Notes under the pieces: model-generated | What the model was told of the DNA's origin: nothing | Databases searched by the model: none | The model's input: only the letters and a program-made list of their open reading frames with translations | Position numbers and translations under genes: made by a program | DNA from: Anaerolineae bacterium | GTDB taxonomy: Bacteria > Chloroflexota > Anaerolineae > JAFGEY01 | Reading direction: 5' to 3' | Assembly: GCA_016931365.1 (NCBI GenBank) | Contig: JAFGEY010000128.1 | Location: 1 to 8,875 of the forward strand | DNA: 8,875 bases | In this document: in pieces, positions 1-7,235 of the stretch | Position numbering within the stretch: position 1 is the first letter of the stretch | Layout: each line of letters opens with the position of its first letter

Positions 1-3000
1 AGCATCAGCCCCCACACGGTCAAAAACTCGCCCGGCTCGGTCGGCGCGCGGCCCAGGCCCCAGTCCACACCGACAAAGAGCGCGGTGTAATACTTGAAAA
101 AGGGCATATAGAGCAGCAGCCCGCCCGCAGCCAGGCCGATCCCGGTCATCAACGCCGGGCCGACGCCCTGCTTGCCCCGCGCGCGCGTCCAGGCCAGGAG
201 GAGTGCCAGCCCGCTGAGCCCGGCAAAAGCGGGGAAATCCCAGGTATTGATCGCCGCCAGTGCGCCGAGGGCCAGCGCCCACAAGGGCCAGACGAGCACC
301 TCACCCCAGCCGAGGCGCTGCCAGAGGCAGCGGAAACTGTTTTTGACCAGCGCCCACTCGCTTTTCAGACCCAAGTTTCCAAAATCCGGCAGGTCTGTAC
401 GCACAGGCTCGCGTTGCCGCAGCCACCAGTTGAGCGCAAAAGCGATCACCAGCGCAGTAAAGGGGATGTTCATCATGTGCGGGTGCAGGTCAGCGAACAG
501 AAAGCTCCAATAGGGAAACTCGTTGATCGTCAGCCCGACCACCCGGCTGCGATCCCAGTAATTAAAACCCGGAAAGCGCGCGCCCTGGGCGACGATGCGC
601 CACAGACCGTCGGCGGCGCGCACCAACATCTGCACGCCGGGCAGCCGGCTGGCAAACGCGCTCTGGCTCACCGTCCCCAACTGCTCGACGATGTGAATGA
701 CGCTGTCCAGGTTGCCGAGCAGGGCCATAAACAGCACCGCCAGCAAGCCGCAGGCAATCCTGGCAGAAACCTGGTTTCTGGGAGAAACCAGGTTTCTAGC
801 CAACGAATAGCCAATACAAAAAACAGTGCTCACCGTGAGGGCAAAATAGAGCGGCACGGCCAGGTTAAAGGCCACCGAGGCGCTGATGCCGGTCAGGCGG
901 GCGACGATCGAAACCAAAAACTGACCATAATAGTAATAATTGAGATAGCCGTCGGAAAAATAGGGGTCATAGGGCGGAAAGTAGGCGCTGCGCATGCAGG
1001 CGTTCAGGTAGGCCAGGTCCATCCCCTTTTCGCCGCCGTTCCAGGGATGCCACAGATCGGGGTTGAGCATGCGGATGCCGACGAAAAAGAGCAAGGCCAG
1101 CCCAAACACCGCCTCGCCAAGCAGAATCACCCGCCAATGCTCGCGCACCCAGGCCTTCAATTCTGCGCCGTAGCGACGCAGCAGCAAGGCCGATGCCCCC
1201 GCAACGACCAGCATCGCCGCCAAAGTCAGCGGCAGACCGTTCGGGAACCAGCGCAGGCTGCTCGGCAGCCAGATCAAATAGCCGACCAGCAGCAGTCCAA
1301 TCGATCTGGCGAGCATGTAGCCCCGGTCGCGCAGCCCGCTAAAAACGACAAAGATGAGCGGAAAGGCCAGTGCGCCGATCAAGGCCACCGCCAGCCACCA
1401 CAGCAGCGTCGCCAGCAGCGCCGACCAGACCGTCGAGCCGCTGGCCCATTTATTCCAGCCCCAATCGGCGACCACCGGCAGCGCGCCCACCGGCTCGTCG
1501 AGCAGCAGCGTTTTTTCGACCTCCCCCTCTTGGGCCGGCTTGCTGTCGAGCAGCGCCAGGAGGTCGAATTTCTTGTCCCAGTTCCACACCGCCAGCCTGG
1601 ACAGCACGTCGCGGAACAGCCGATCCCAGGCAGCATAATCGAGGCGGCGGATTTTTTTGAACACGATTGGCTTGGGATGGTCATAGACGGTGAAACTCTC
1701 GTCGGCGTCGTCATCAACGATGTTCAGCCCAAACAGGCTAGGGTAGGCGGTGAACTCGGCGACGCGCTCAAAGCCCAATTCGCCGGCAAAAAGCAAGCGG
1801 TAGAATTCGCTGCTAATCGGGTAGCGATCCGGCAGGCGGGGGATGGTACGGTAGAGCCGGTTGGTCGAAAGCACGATGTAATCGGCCTCGTGCAGGCGCG
1901 TGCGCAGCGTGTCGTACTTGGTGTAATTGTCATCCTCGTACATCGGCAGTTCGACGTGCTGGTAGCCACGTACGCCCGGGTTGGCCCCCTCCAGCGGCAG
2001 CGAAAGCGGCAGGTGATCGTCCCAGTGCTCCACAGCGATGATCGACCCATCGGGTACGTTCTGGTAAATCCATTTCGAGGCCTGAATCCAGGGATGCTCC
2101 TGGGCATAGATCCAGGTAAACGCCAGCGCCCAGACCAGGGTCGAGATCAGCAGCACGTGCGGCAGATAAGCCAGGGCAAGGCTTATTGCATACTGCATAT
2201 TCTGCCCATTTGCTATTTGCTGCTTTGTCATTTGCTCATTTGCCCATTTTGCGATTTGCACCACCATCGCCGCGCCCATCAGGATGAACAGCGGCAGCAG
2301 GGGCAGCATATAACGCATAAACTTGACCATAAACGAGCTGGTGAGCAGAAAATAGGGCACCGCCCAGCAGAGCAAGATCAACTCGGCGTCGTAGGGCGGG
2401 GCGAGCAGCGCGCGCCGCTGGGGACGTGCTGCTCGAAGCAGCGTCCAGCCAAACCCGGCAAAGGCGAAAATGCCCAGCGGCCAGCCCAGCCCCCAGCGCA
2501 CCTGCTCGACGATCGAGTAGACAAAGGGCGTCGTGTTACGATATTGTCGCGTAAAAGGCCAGTCGGCAGCGCCGCGAACCATCGTACTTTGCTCTACAAT
2601 CTGCTTGATGTACAGTTTATAGTCCAAAATGGCAAAGGGCGAGGTGATGGCAAAAGCCAGCAAGGCGCAACTGAGGCTCAAAGCGATGTTAGGCAAGGCG
2701 CGACGAAGCAGTTTTCCATCTCCGGCGCGCGCAAAGCGGATCACCTGGGCGACGGCCAGCACGGCCAGTAACGGTGCGGCGCTGAACTTGGAGGCCACGG
2801 CCAGCCCGGCAGCGAGACCCGACCAGACCGTCGGCCACCACTGCTTGGGTTCGGCGCGCACCACGCACACCGAGCCGTAGAGCGAGAGAATGATGAAAAA
2901 AGTGGTCATCACGTCAAACGTGCTAAAGTGGCTGAGCTGGATGTGCATCACTGCAAAAGCGACCAACGCCGCCGCTAGCAGGCCAATCTGATCGTTATAG

Positions 3001-3476
3001 ATGCGTCTGCCGAGCAGAAAAACCAAATAGATCGTGCCCAGGTCGCACAGCGCCGAAAGCACGCGCCCCACCAGCGTGATCCCGCCGTACTCGCCCAGGC
3101 TTTGCATCGTATAGGCCGTCTCGTGATACGACTCGCCCCATTCGAGCATTTGCCGGCCCAGCGCCGACATGGCCTGACCGGCAAAGGCGTGCAGGTAAAG
3201 CGGCAGGTGTCCGTAGGCAAAATTGCGCAACTGACCGCCATCCTGACCGTCGGGGGTCCACAGGGGATTGAGCGTGGATCGGCGCGGATCGAGCATGTCG
3301 ACCAGTCGTGCTGGCACGGTCGCCGGCAAGCGAATCGCTGGCGCGACCATGGCGATCCAGCGCTCATCGGGATGGGTGTGCTGGCCTTCGTCCCAATTCA
3401 GGCTGTAAAAACGCAAGATCGCCGCAACGAGCAAAACGATGACCAGCGCCCAGTTCACCTGCTTTTTTTGATCCAT
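1..3476 (-). CDS. Giant membrane protein: GT39/PMT-like glycosyltransferase half fused to DUF2298 (Chlor_Arch_YYY) half, 3' end outside window
   Basis: Translating the minus strand from ATG 3476-3474 gives an uninterrupted frame of 1158 complete codons that is still open at the left edge. The start is supported by GAGG seven bases upstream and a first transmembrane helix at residues 9-22. The N-terminal half resembles family-39 (PMT_2/ArnT-like) glycosyltransferases: an extracytoplasmic HPDERW motif (35-40) after helix 1, later many hydrophobic helices with a SHFSTFD loop and a KFMRYMLP motif, then a soluble stretch at about 445-600. The second half has hallmarks of DUF2298/TIGR03662: GGEKGMD (814-820), the four-tyrosine run YYYYG (847-851), INEFPYW (984-990), FADLHPHMM (994-1002) and NTWDFP (1077-1082), among further helices. 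Family knowledge suggests an envelope lipid-linked sugar transferase, but DUF2298 has no firmly established reaction and the substrate is unknown. Two in-frame repeat insertions (765-797, 2181-2260) are unusual. It is transcribed divergently from prfA. Confidence 0.93.
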   Translation of the reverse strand, partial: MDQKKQVNWALVIVLLVAAILRFYSLNWDEGQHTHPDERWIAMVAPAIRLPATVPARLVDMLDPRRSTLNPLWTPDGQDGGQLRNFAYGHLPLYLHAFAGQAMSALGRQMLEWGESYHETAYTMQSLGEYGGITLVGRVLSALCDLGTIYLVFLLGRRIYNDQIGLLAAALVAFAVMHIQLSHFSTFDVMTTFFIILSLYGSVCVVRAEPKQWWPTVWSGLAAGLAVASKFSAAPLLAVLAVAQVIRFARAGDGKLLRRALPNIALSLSCALLAFAITSPFAILDYKLYIKQIVEQSTMVRGAADWPFTRQYRNTTPFVYSIVEQVRWGLGWPLGIFAFAGFGWTLLRAARPQRRALLAPPYDAELILLCWAVPYFLLTSSFMVKFMRYMLPLLPLFILMGAAMVVQIAKWANEQMTKQQIANGQNMQYAISLALAYLPHVLLISTLVWALAFTWIYAQEHPWIQASKWIYQNVPDGSIIAVEHWDDHLPLSLPLEGANPGVRGYQHVELPMYEDDNYTKYDTLRTRLHEADYIVLSTNRLYRTIPRLPDRYPISSEFYRLLFAGELGFERVAEFTAYPSLFGLNIVDDDADESFTVYDHPKPIVFKKIRRLDYAAWDRLFRDVLSRLAVWNWDKKFDLLALLDSKPAQEGEVEKTLLLDEPVGALPVVADWGWNKWASGSTVWSALLATLLWWLAVALIGALAFPLIFVVFSGLRDRGYMLARSIGLLLVGYLIWLPSSLRWFPNGLPLTLAAMLVVAGASALLLRRYGAELKAWVREHWRVILLGEAVFGLALLFFVGIRMLNPDLWHPWNGGEKGMDLAYLNACMRSAYFPPYDPYFSDGYLNYYYYGQFLVSIVARLTGISASVAFNLAVPLYFALTVSTVFCIGYSLARNLVSPRNQVSARIACGLLAVLFMALLGNLDSVIHIVEQLGTVSQSAFASRLPGVQMLVRAADGLWRIVAQGARFPGFNYWDRSRVVGLTINEFPYWSFLFADLHPHMMNIPFTALVIAFALNWWLRQREPVRTDLPDFGNLGLKSEWALVKNSFRCLWQRLGWGEVLVWPLWALALGALAAINTWDFPAFAGLSGLALLLAWTRARGKQGVGPALMTGIGLAAGGLLLYMPFFKYYTALFVGVDWGLGRAPTEPGEFLTVWGLM
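765..797. repeat. Two tandem 15-bp palindromes, 18-bp period, inside the membrane-protein gene
   Basis: AGAAACCTGGTTTCT (765-779) and AGAAACCAGGTTTCT (783-797) are each perfect palindromes around one central base and differ from each other only at that base. They are separated by GGG. The 18-base period is exactly six codons, so the minus-strand gene reads RNLVSP then RNQVSA (residues 894-905) without losing frame. The peptide falls in a short loop between two hydrophobic segments. It looks like a dispersed repetitive element tolerated in a coding region, which is inference. Confidence 0.8.
2181..2260. repeat. AT-rich degenerate short tandem repeat (GCAAATGG-like units on the minus strand) inside the membrane-protein gene
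   Basis: On the minus strand this stretch is a run of irregular 7-9 base units such as GCAAATGG, GCAAATGA, GCAAATA and GCAGTAT. It is much richer in A+T than the surrounding gene. It stays in frame and encodes a hydrophilic, Gln/Asn/Met-rich segment (about residues 406-432, including ANEQMTKQQIANGQ) between two membrane helices, so it probably enlarges a loop. It resembles short tandemly repeated elements normally found between genes. The boundaries are approximate. Confidence 0.7.
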
Positions 3477-3516
3477 GCATCATCCTCGAAACGATACGAT
3501 CTGCGAACAGCGCGTA

Positions 3517-3545
3517 ATTGTATCACGGTCAGGCATTTCGAGCAA
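3517..3545 (-). promoter_or_regulatory. Predicted sigma70 promoter of the membrane-protein gene
   Basis: On the minus strand TTGCTC (3545-3540) and TACAAT (3522-3517) are separated by 17 bases, and a TG one base before the -10 box makes it an extended -10. Transcription would start near 3510, giving a leader of about 34 bases before ATG 3476 that contains the GAGG ribosome-binding site. The -35 box matches the consensus at only three positions, so the extended -10 probably does most of the work. Confidence 0.6.
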
Positions 3546-3566
3546 CCTACAGAAACTCAAATTCGT

Positions 3567-3595
3567 TTGACATGCCCCCCCAGTTCAAGTACAAT
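3567..3595 (+). promoter_or_regulatory. Predicted sigma70 promoter of the prfA operon
   Basis: TTGACA (3567-3572, perfect -35 consensus) and TACAAT (3590-3595, five of six -10 consensus) are separated by exactly 17 bases. Transcription would begin near 3602, leaving a short leader with AAGGAG (3615-3620) seven bases before the prfA ATG. It is the only strong plus-strand promoter I see ahead of the overlapping prfA-prmC-HAD-HAD genes, so it likely drives all of them. The spacer contains a run of seven C residues. Confidence 0.8.
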
Positions 3596-3627
3596 AAGTC
3601 GTTTGTACCGTTTTAAGGAGTGTTTGT

Positions 3628-4692
3628 ATGCTAGATAAATTGCAAAAAATAGCCAATCGATTTCACGAACTGACCGAGTCGATGGCCTTGCCCGAAGTGG
3701 CAACCAACCACGTCAAACTGACCGAATATGCCCAGGAGCGCGCCGAACTGGAGCCGATCGTGACGTGCTACCAGGAATACGTTGACTTACTCAAACAGAT
3801 CGAGGAAGCAGAAGTTCTTTTGGACGATCCTGAGATGGTCGAACTGGCCCAAACCGAGTTGGGCGAACTCTACCCTCGCTCGACAGAACTTGACGGAGAA
3901 CTCAAGCGGATGCTGCTGCCCAAAGACCCGCGCGACGACAAGAACGTCCTCATCGAAATCCGGGCCGGGGCCGGCGGCGACGAAGCAGGGTTGTTTGGCG
4001 CAGAACTGGCGCGAATGTATATGCGTTACGCTGAAAATCACGGCTGGAAAACCGAAATTCTCAGTTCCAACGAAACGGGCGTGGGCGGCTACAAGGAAGC
4101 TGTGTTCAAGATCGATGGGCAAGGCGCTTACTCGCGGCTAAAGTTCGAGAGCGGCGTGCATCGGGTGCAGCGCGTTCCGGTCACCGAGTCGAGCGGGCGC
4201 ATTCACACCTCCACGGCCACCGTCGCCGTCCTGCCCGAGATGGATGACTTTGAACTCGAGATCGATCCTACCGACCTCGAGATCGAAAACTATTGCTCGT
4301 CCGGGCCAGGCGGTCAGCACATGCAAAAGAACTCTACGGCCATCCGCATCACCCACAAGCCATCGGGATTGGTTGTGACCTGTGAAAACCAGCGCTCGAT
4401 GACCCAAAACCGGCTGCAAGCGCTGGCGATTCTGCGCTCCCGGCTCTATGCCATCGAAGAACAAAAACGTATGGACGAGCAAGATGCGTCGCGCCGTTCG
4501 CAGGTAGGCAGCGGCGACCGCTCGGAGAAAATCCGCACCTACAACTTTCCACAGAACCGCGTCACCGACCACCGCATCGGGATTTCTTCCTACAACCTGG
4601 TCGGTGTGCTCGCTGGCGACCTCGACCAGTTCATCGACGAGCTGGCGACCAGTGAAGAGGCCGCGCGGCTGCAATCTTTGGGGGATGCGTGA
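3628..4692 (+). CDS. prfA: Peptide chain release factor 1 (RF1)
   Basis: RF1 recognises UAA and UAG stop codons on the ribosome and triggers hydrolysis of the finished peptide from tRNA. The 354-residue product is close to the usual length of about 360. In order it shows the N-terminal helical domain (about 1-95), the RAGAGGDEAGLFGAEL block (112-127), the HRVQRVPVTES segment whose PVT (184-186) fits the PxT stop-codon motif of RF1 rather than the SPF of RF2, and the GGQ catalytic loop (228-230, SSGPGGQH) with Gln230 as the methylated residue. The residues after GGQ read HMQKNSTAIRITH, whereas the common form is close to HVNKTDSA. The start is set by AAGGAG seven bases upstream of ATG 3628. 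Its last four bases overlap the GTG start of prmC. It is cytoplasmic, and identification is secure. Confidence 0.98.
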   Translation: MLDKLQKIANRFHELTESMALPEVATNHVKLTEYAQERAELEPIVTCYQEYVDLLKQIEEAEVLLDDPEMVELAQTELGELYPRSTELDGELKRMLLPKDPRDDKNVLIEIRAGAGGDEAGLFGAELARMYMRYAENHGWKTEILSSNETGVGGYKEAVFKIDGQGAYSRLKFESGVHRVQRVPVTESSGRIHTSTATVAVLPEMDDFELEIDPTDLEIENYCSSGPGGQHMQKNSTAIRITHKPSGLVVTCENQRSMTQNRLQALAILRSRLYAIEEQKRMDEQDASRRSQVGSGDRSEKIRTYNFPQNRVTDHRIGISSYNLVGVLAGDLDQFIDELATSEEAARLQSLGDA

Positions 4693-5567
4693 CCGTCTTG
4701 CGCGTCGATGAGGCGTTAGCCTGGGCCGAGCAACAGCTTGGGGCAGTGAGCGAATCGGATACCTCGGCGCGGTTATTGTTGGCGCACGTGCTGGGGCGCT
4801 CTGTGACCGATTTGTTTGTCCATCCCGAGTGGGCGCTGACCGGACCGCAGCAGGCCGAATTCGAGCGGCTGGTTGCCCGCCGCGCCGACTATGAACCGGT
4901 GGCCTATCTCATAGGTCACCGGGCTTTTTTTGACCTCGACCTTGCCGTCGACGTGCGGGTGCTGATCCCCAGGCAAGAGACGGAACTGCTCGTCGAATGC
5001 GCGCTCGACCTGGCCCGATGTTGGCCGCAGTCCCGTGTAGCCGATGTGGGCACCGGCAGCGGGGCAATCGCCGTCTCACTCGCCGTTCACCTGCCTCGAG
5101 CGACGATTTGGGCAGTTGACAGGTCGGCGGAAGCGCTGGAGGTGGCGCGAGCCAACGCGCGCCGCTGTGGCGTGGAAGGGCAGATCGCGTTTTTGCAGGG
5201 CGACATGCTCTCGCCGCTGCCGGGCCAGGTTGATTTGATCGCCGCCAATCTACCTTACGTGAGCGAATCCGAGTACGCCGATCTGCCGCCCGACGTTCGG
5301 CGCTACGAACCCTGCCAGGCGCTGCTAGCCGGTGTCGACGGGCTGGCGGCGATCCGCGCGCTACTCCGCCAGGCACCCGAGTACTTGGCTCCAGACGGCA
5401 TCATTTTGCTCGAAATCGGCGCCGGACAGGGGGCAGCCGTTGCTGCGCTGGCCCGAAACACCTTTCCACAGGCGCGGATCGAGGCGATGCAGGATTATGC
5501 GCACCTCGACCGCATCATCATCATTGATCTTGGAATGTGCTATGACCGTCAAACTCATAGCCTGTGA
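4689..5567 (+). CDS. prmC: Release factor glutamine N5-methyltransferase PrmC (HemK)
   Basis: PrmC transfers a methyl group from S-adenosylmethionine to the glutamine of the GGQ motif in RF1 and RF2, which increases termination efficiency. The 292-residue product has the N-terminal helical substrate-binding domain (about 1-75), the conserved EPVAYLIGHRAFF and VLIPRQETELLVE stretches (69-103), the AdoMet-binding loop DVGTGSGAIAVSLA (119-132), and the catalytic tetrapeptide at 187-190. That tetrapeptide is NLPY instead of the usual NPPY; Asn187, Pro189 and Tyr190 are kept. The start codon is GTG (4689-4691) within a GTGA overlap with the prfA stop, indicating translational coupling to its own substrate. 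The 3' end extends 26 bases into the following HAD gene. Adjacency to prfA is a widespread arrangement and supports the assignment. Confidence 0.96.
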   Translation: MTVLRVDEALAWAEQQLGAVSESDTSARLLLAHVLGRSVTDLFVHPEWALTGPQQAEFERLVARRADYEPVAYLIGHRAFFDLDLAVDVRVLIPRQETELLVECALDLARCWPQSRVADVGTGSGAIAVSLAVHLPRATIWAVDRSAEALEVARANARRCGVEGQIAFLQGDMLSPLPGQVDLIAANLPYVSESEYADLPPDVRRYEPCQALLAGVDGLAAIRALLRQAPEYLAPDGIILLEIGAGQGAAVAALARNTFPQARIEAMQDYAHLDRIIIIDLGMCYDRQTHSL

Positions 5568-6348
5568 CCTCGATGGGACATTGGTCGGCGAAGACCTGAC
5601 CTTTTCGCCGCGCTTGCTGCGCGCTGTGCGCTGCGCGCAAGCGATGGGCGTTGTCGTCACTCTTGCCACCGGGCGCGGCTTTGCGTCCGCGCTGAACTTT
5701 GCCCGCAAGTTAGGCACCGGCGCGCCATTGATCTGCTACCAGGGTGCGCTGCTCCGCACCCAATCCGGCGAAACGCTGCACCAAACCTCGCTGAGTCGCG
5801 AGCACCTGCCCGGCGTGATCGCCTTTTGCGAGCAGCAGGGATGGGAACTCACAGTTTACAGCGACGATCAGGTTTACTATACTGCGCGCGTCCACGATCA
5901 GGCCTATTACGAGCGCTGGTTCAGCCTGCCCGCTCATTTCGTCGACGATCTGCTCGCGGCGCTGCCCGGCGACCCGATCAAGTTTATCATCATCGCCGAC
6001 AGCAAGGCGCGCGGCGATCAACTGGAAGCGGACTTGCGCGCACTGGCCGGCGGTCGATTTAGCGTGACCCGCTCGCATGACTGGTTTGTCGAGGGCGTCG
6101 CGCTGGAAGCCTCCAAAGGCGATGCCCTTGCCCGGCTGGCGTGTCGACTGGGCATCGATCAGGCTCAGGTGATGGCCCTCGGCGACAGTGGCAATGATCG
6201 TTCGATGGTCGCCTGGGCCGGGGTGGGCGTGGCGATGGGCAATGCATTGGCTGAGGTCAAGGCCGTCGCCGACGTGATTGCGCCGCCTCAAGCCGAGGAC
6301 GGCGCAGCCTGGGCGATCGAACGCTATGTGTTGGAGAATGGCCGATGA
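5542..6348 (+). CDS. Cof-type HAD-IIB family phosphatase, first of a tandem pair
   Basis: This 268-residue protein is a haloacid-dehalogenase-superfamily hydrolase with a C2-type cap, a family that usually removes phosphate from sugar phosphates, nucleotides or cofactors via an aspartyl-phosphate intermediate. Visible motifs are I, DLDGT (9-13, nucleophile Asp9 and acid/base Asp11); II, LATGR (41-45); III, Lys192 in SKGDAL; and IV, GDSGND (214-219), which binds Mg. The cap lies between motifs II and III. I chose ATG 5542 although the frame is open upstream to an ATG at 5332: it places motif I at the usual residue 9, and the longer version would overlap prmC by more than 230 bases with unrelated sequence. 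The real overlap with prmC is 26 bases; no strong Shine-Dalgarno is visible, so coupling is likely. The substrate is unknown. Confidence 0.92.
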   Translation: MTVKLIACDLDGTLVGEDLTFSPRLLRAVRCAQAMGVVVTLATGRGFASALNFARKLGTGAPLICYQGALLRTQSGETLHQTSLSREHLPGVIAFCEQQGWELTVYSDDQVYYTARVHDQAYYERWFSLPAHFVDDLLAALPGDPIKFIIIADSKARGDQLEADLRALAGGRFSVTRSHDWFVEGVALEASKGDALARLACRLGIDQAQVMALGDSGNDRSMVAWAGVGVAMGNALAEVKAVADVIAPPQAEDGAAWAIERYVLENGR

Positions 6349-7190
6349 GCATCCGCCTGCTGGCTTGCGACATCGATGATACGTTGGTCAGGTTTCCCGA
6401 TCCGCCGTCGGAACGGGTGGTGCGTGCCTTGCGCGCGGCCATCGACGCCGGTGTAACCGTCGCCCTGGTCACAGGCCGGGCTTTTCCCCGCGCTCGGCCG
6501 ATCGCCCAATCGTTGGGCATCACCGCCCCGTTGATCTGCAACCACGGCGGCAGCATCCGCCACCTCGATGGTTCGCTCATCCACGCCGAGTCGGTGCCAC
6601 GCCCGCTGATGGCCGAGATCGTCGGCTGGCTGCAAATGCAGAACGTAGTTATGATGCTCTTTGATGTGGGGAAAGGCTGCGTCGATGGCGATGCATCCGT
6701 GCCCGCCATTTACCATGATTGCACCGCCGGGCAGGTGGTGCCCGATTTTCACCCCTACACCGACGGGCCGGGCACCCGCTTTGTGTGCGACCTGCGCGCA
6801 TACATCCCGGAACAGACTGAAACCCTGCTCGTCTCATCGCTGGATCACGATCATCTGGCCGGGGTGTACGAGCGAGCCTGCGTCAAGTTCGATGACCGGG
6901 CACGGATGTTGTTCACCCATCCTTACGGGTTGGATATCCTCGCCCAAACGGCGACCAAATCGCAATCGCTGGCCTGGTTGGCCGGGCAGGTGGGCGCAGC
7001 ACAGGATGAGGTGATGGCCATCGGTGATGGCGTGAACGACATCGACATGCTCGTCTGGGCCGGGATCGGTGTGGCGATGGGCAACGCTAGGCCGGAAACC
7101 AAAGCGGTCGCCGACGTGATTGCGCCGTCGTTTGAAGCGGATGGCGTCGCCTGGGCGGTGGAACGGTTTGTTTTGCGGATTGACAGGTAG
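6345..7190 (+). CDS. Cof-type HAD-IIB family phosphatase, second of a tandem pair
   Basis: This 281-residue HAD-IIB hydrolase is paralogous to the gene just upstream. Motif I is DIDDT (9-13; the usual Gly is Asp, but both catalytic aspartates remain), motif II is LVTGR (41-45), motif III is Lys205 in TKSQSL, and motif IV is GDGVND (227-232). The C-terminal block GVAMGNA, then KAVADVIAP, then AWAVERFVL nearly duplicates that of its neighbour, whereas the cap domains (about 75-190) differ clearly, so the two probably have different substrates. The start ATG overlaps the upstream TGA as ATGA, a coupled arrangement. The product is cytoplasmic with no signal peptide. It is a metal-dependent phosphatase of unknown substrate. 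Confidence 0.92.
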   Translation: MSIRLLACDIDDTLVRFPDPPSERVVRALRAAIDAGVTVALVTGRAFPRARPIAQSLGITAPLICNHGGSIRHLDGSLIHAESVPRPLMAEIVGWLQMQNVVMMLFDVGKGCVDGDASVPAIYHDCTAGQVVPDFHPYTDGPGTRFVCDLRAYIPEQTETLLVSSLDHDHLAGVYERACVKFDDRARMLFTHPYGLDILAQTATKSQSLAWLAGQVGAAQDEVMAIGDGVNDIDMLVWAGIGVAMGNARPETKAVADVIAPSFEADGVAWAVERFVLRIDR

Positions 7191-7210
7191 GCGCGGATTT
7201 CATTCCGCGC
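7191..7210. repeat. Perfect hairpin between the second HAD gene and the oxidoreductase gene
   Basis: GCGCGGA (7191-7197) and TCCGCGC (7204-7210) form a 7-bp GC-rich stem with the six-base loop TTTCAT, immediately after the HAD stop codon. No T-run follows, so it is not a standard intrinsic terminator. It could stabilise the upstream mRNA, weaken read-through into the oxidoreductase gene, or be a small dispersed palindrome. Confidence 0.6.
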
Positions 7211-7235
7211 AGTAGGAAAATGTGGAGGTCCGAAT

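Noticed and set aside
2181..2260. CRISPR-like array from the repeated short units
   Set aside because: The units are only 7-9 bases, irregular and without unique spacers, and the frame of the host gene stays open.
414..2771. A 785-codon plus-strand open frame
   Set aside because: It lies wholly antisense to the membrane-protein gene, which has clear family motifs. Its product is a Gln/Arg/His-rich mixture without recognisable domains, lacks a ribosome-binding site, and reads straight through both repeat insertions. It is a shadow of GC-rich codon use.
3102..3638. A 178-codon plus-strand frame running into prfA
   Set aside because: It is antisense to the start of the membrane-protein gene, crosses both divergent promoters and ends inside prfA. 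There is no domain or Shine-Dalgarno support.
4138..4674. 178-codon minus-strand frame opposite prfA
   Set aside because: Shadow of prfA, whose plus-strand frame carries the conserved GGQ and PxT motifs.
5332..5541. A 70-codon N-terminal extension of the first HAD protein
   Set aside because: It overlaps prmC in another frame, encodes no known domain, and would push motif I from residue 9 to about 79. ATG 5542 is the better start.
5710..6291. Long minus-strand frame opposite the first HAD gene
   Set aside because: Antisense shadow of a gene with all four HAD motifs; no own motif or ribosome-binding site.
7180..7185. TTGACA before the oxidoreductase gene as a separate promoter
   Set aside because: It is part of the HAD gene's last codons, and no -10-like hexamer lies 16-18 bases downstream (that position is in the GC-rich hairpin).
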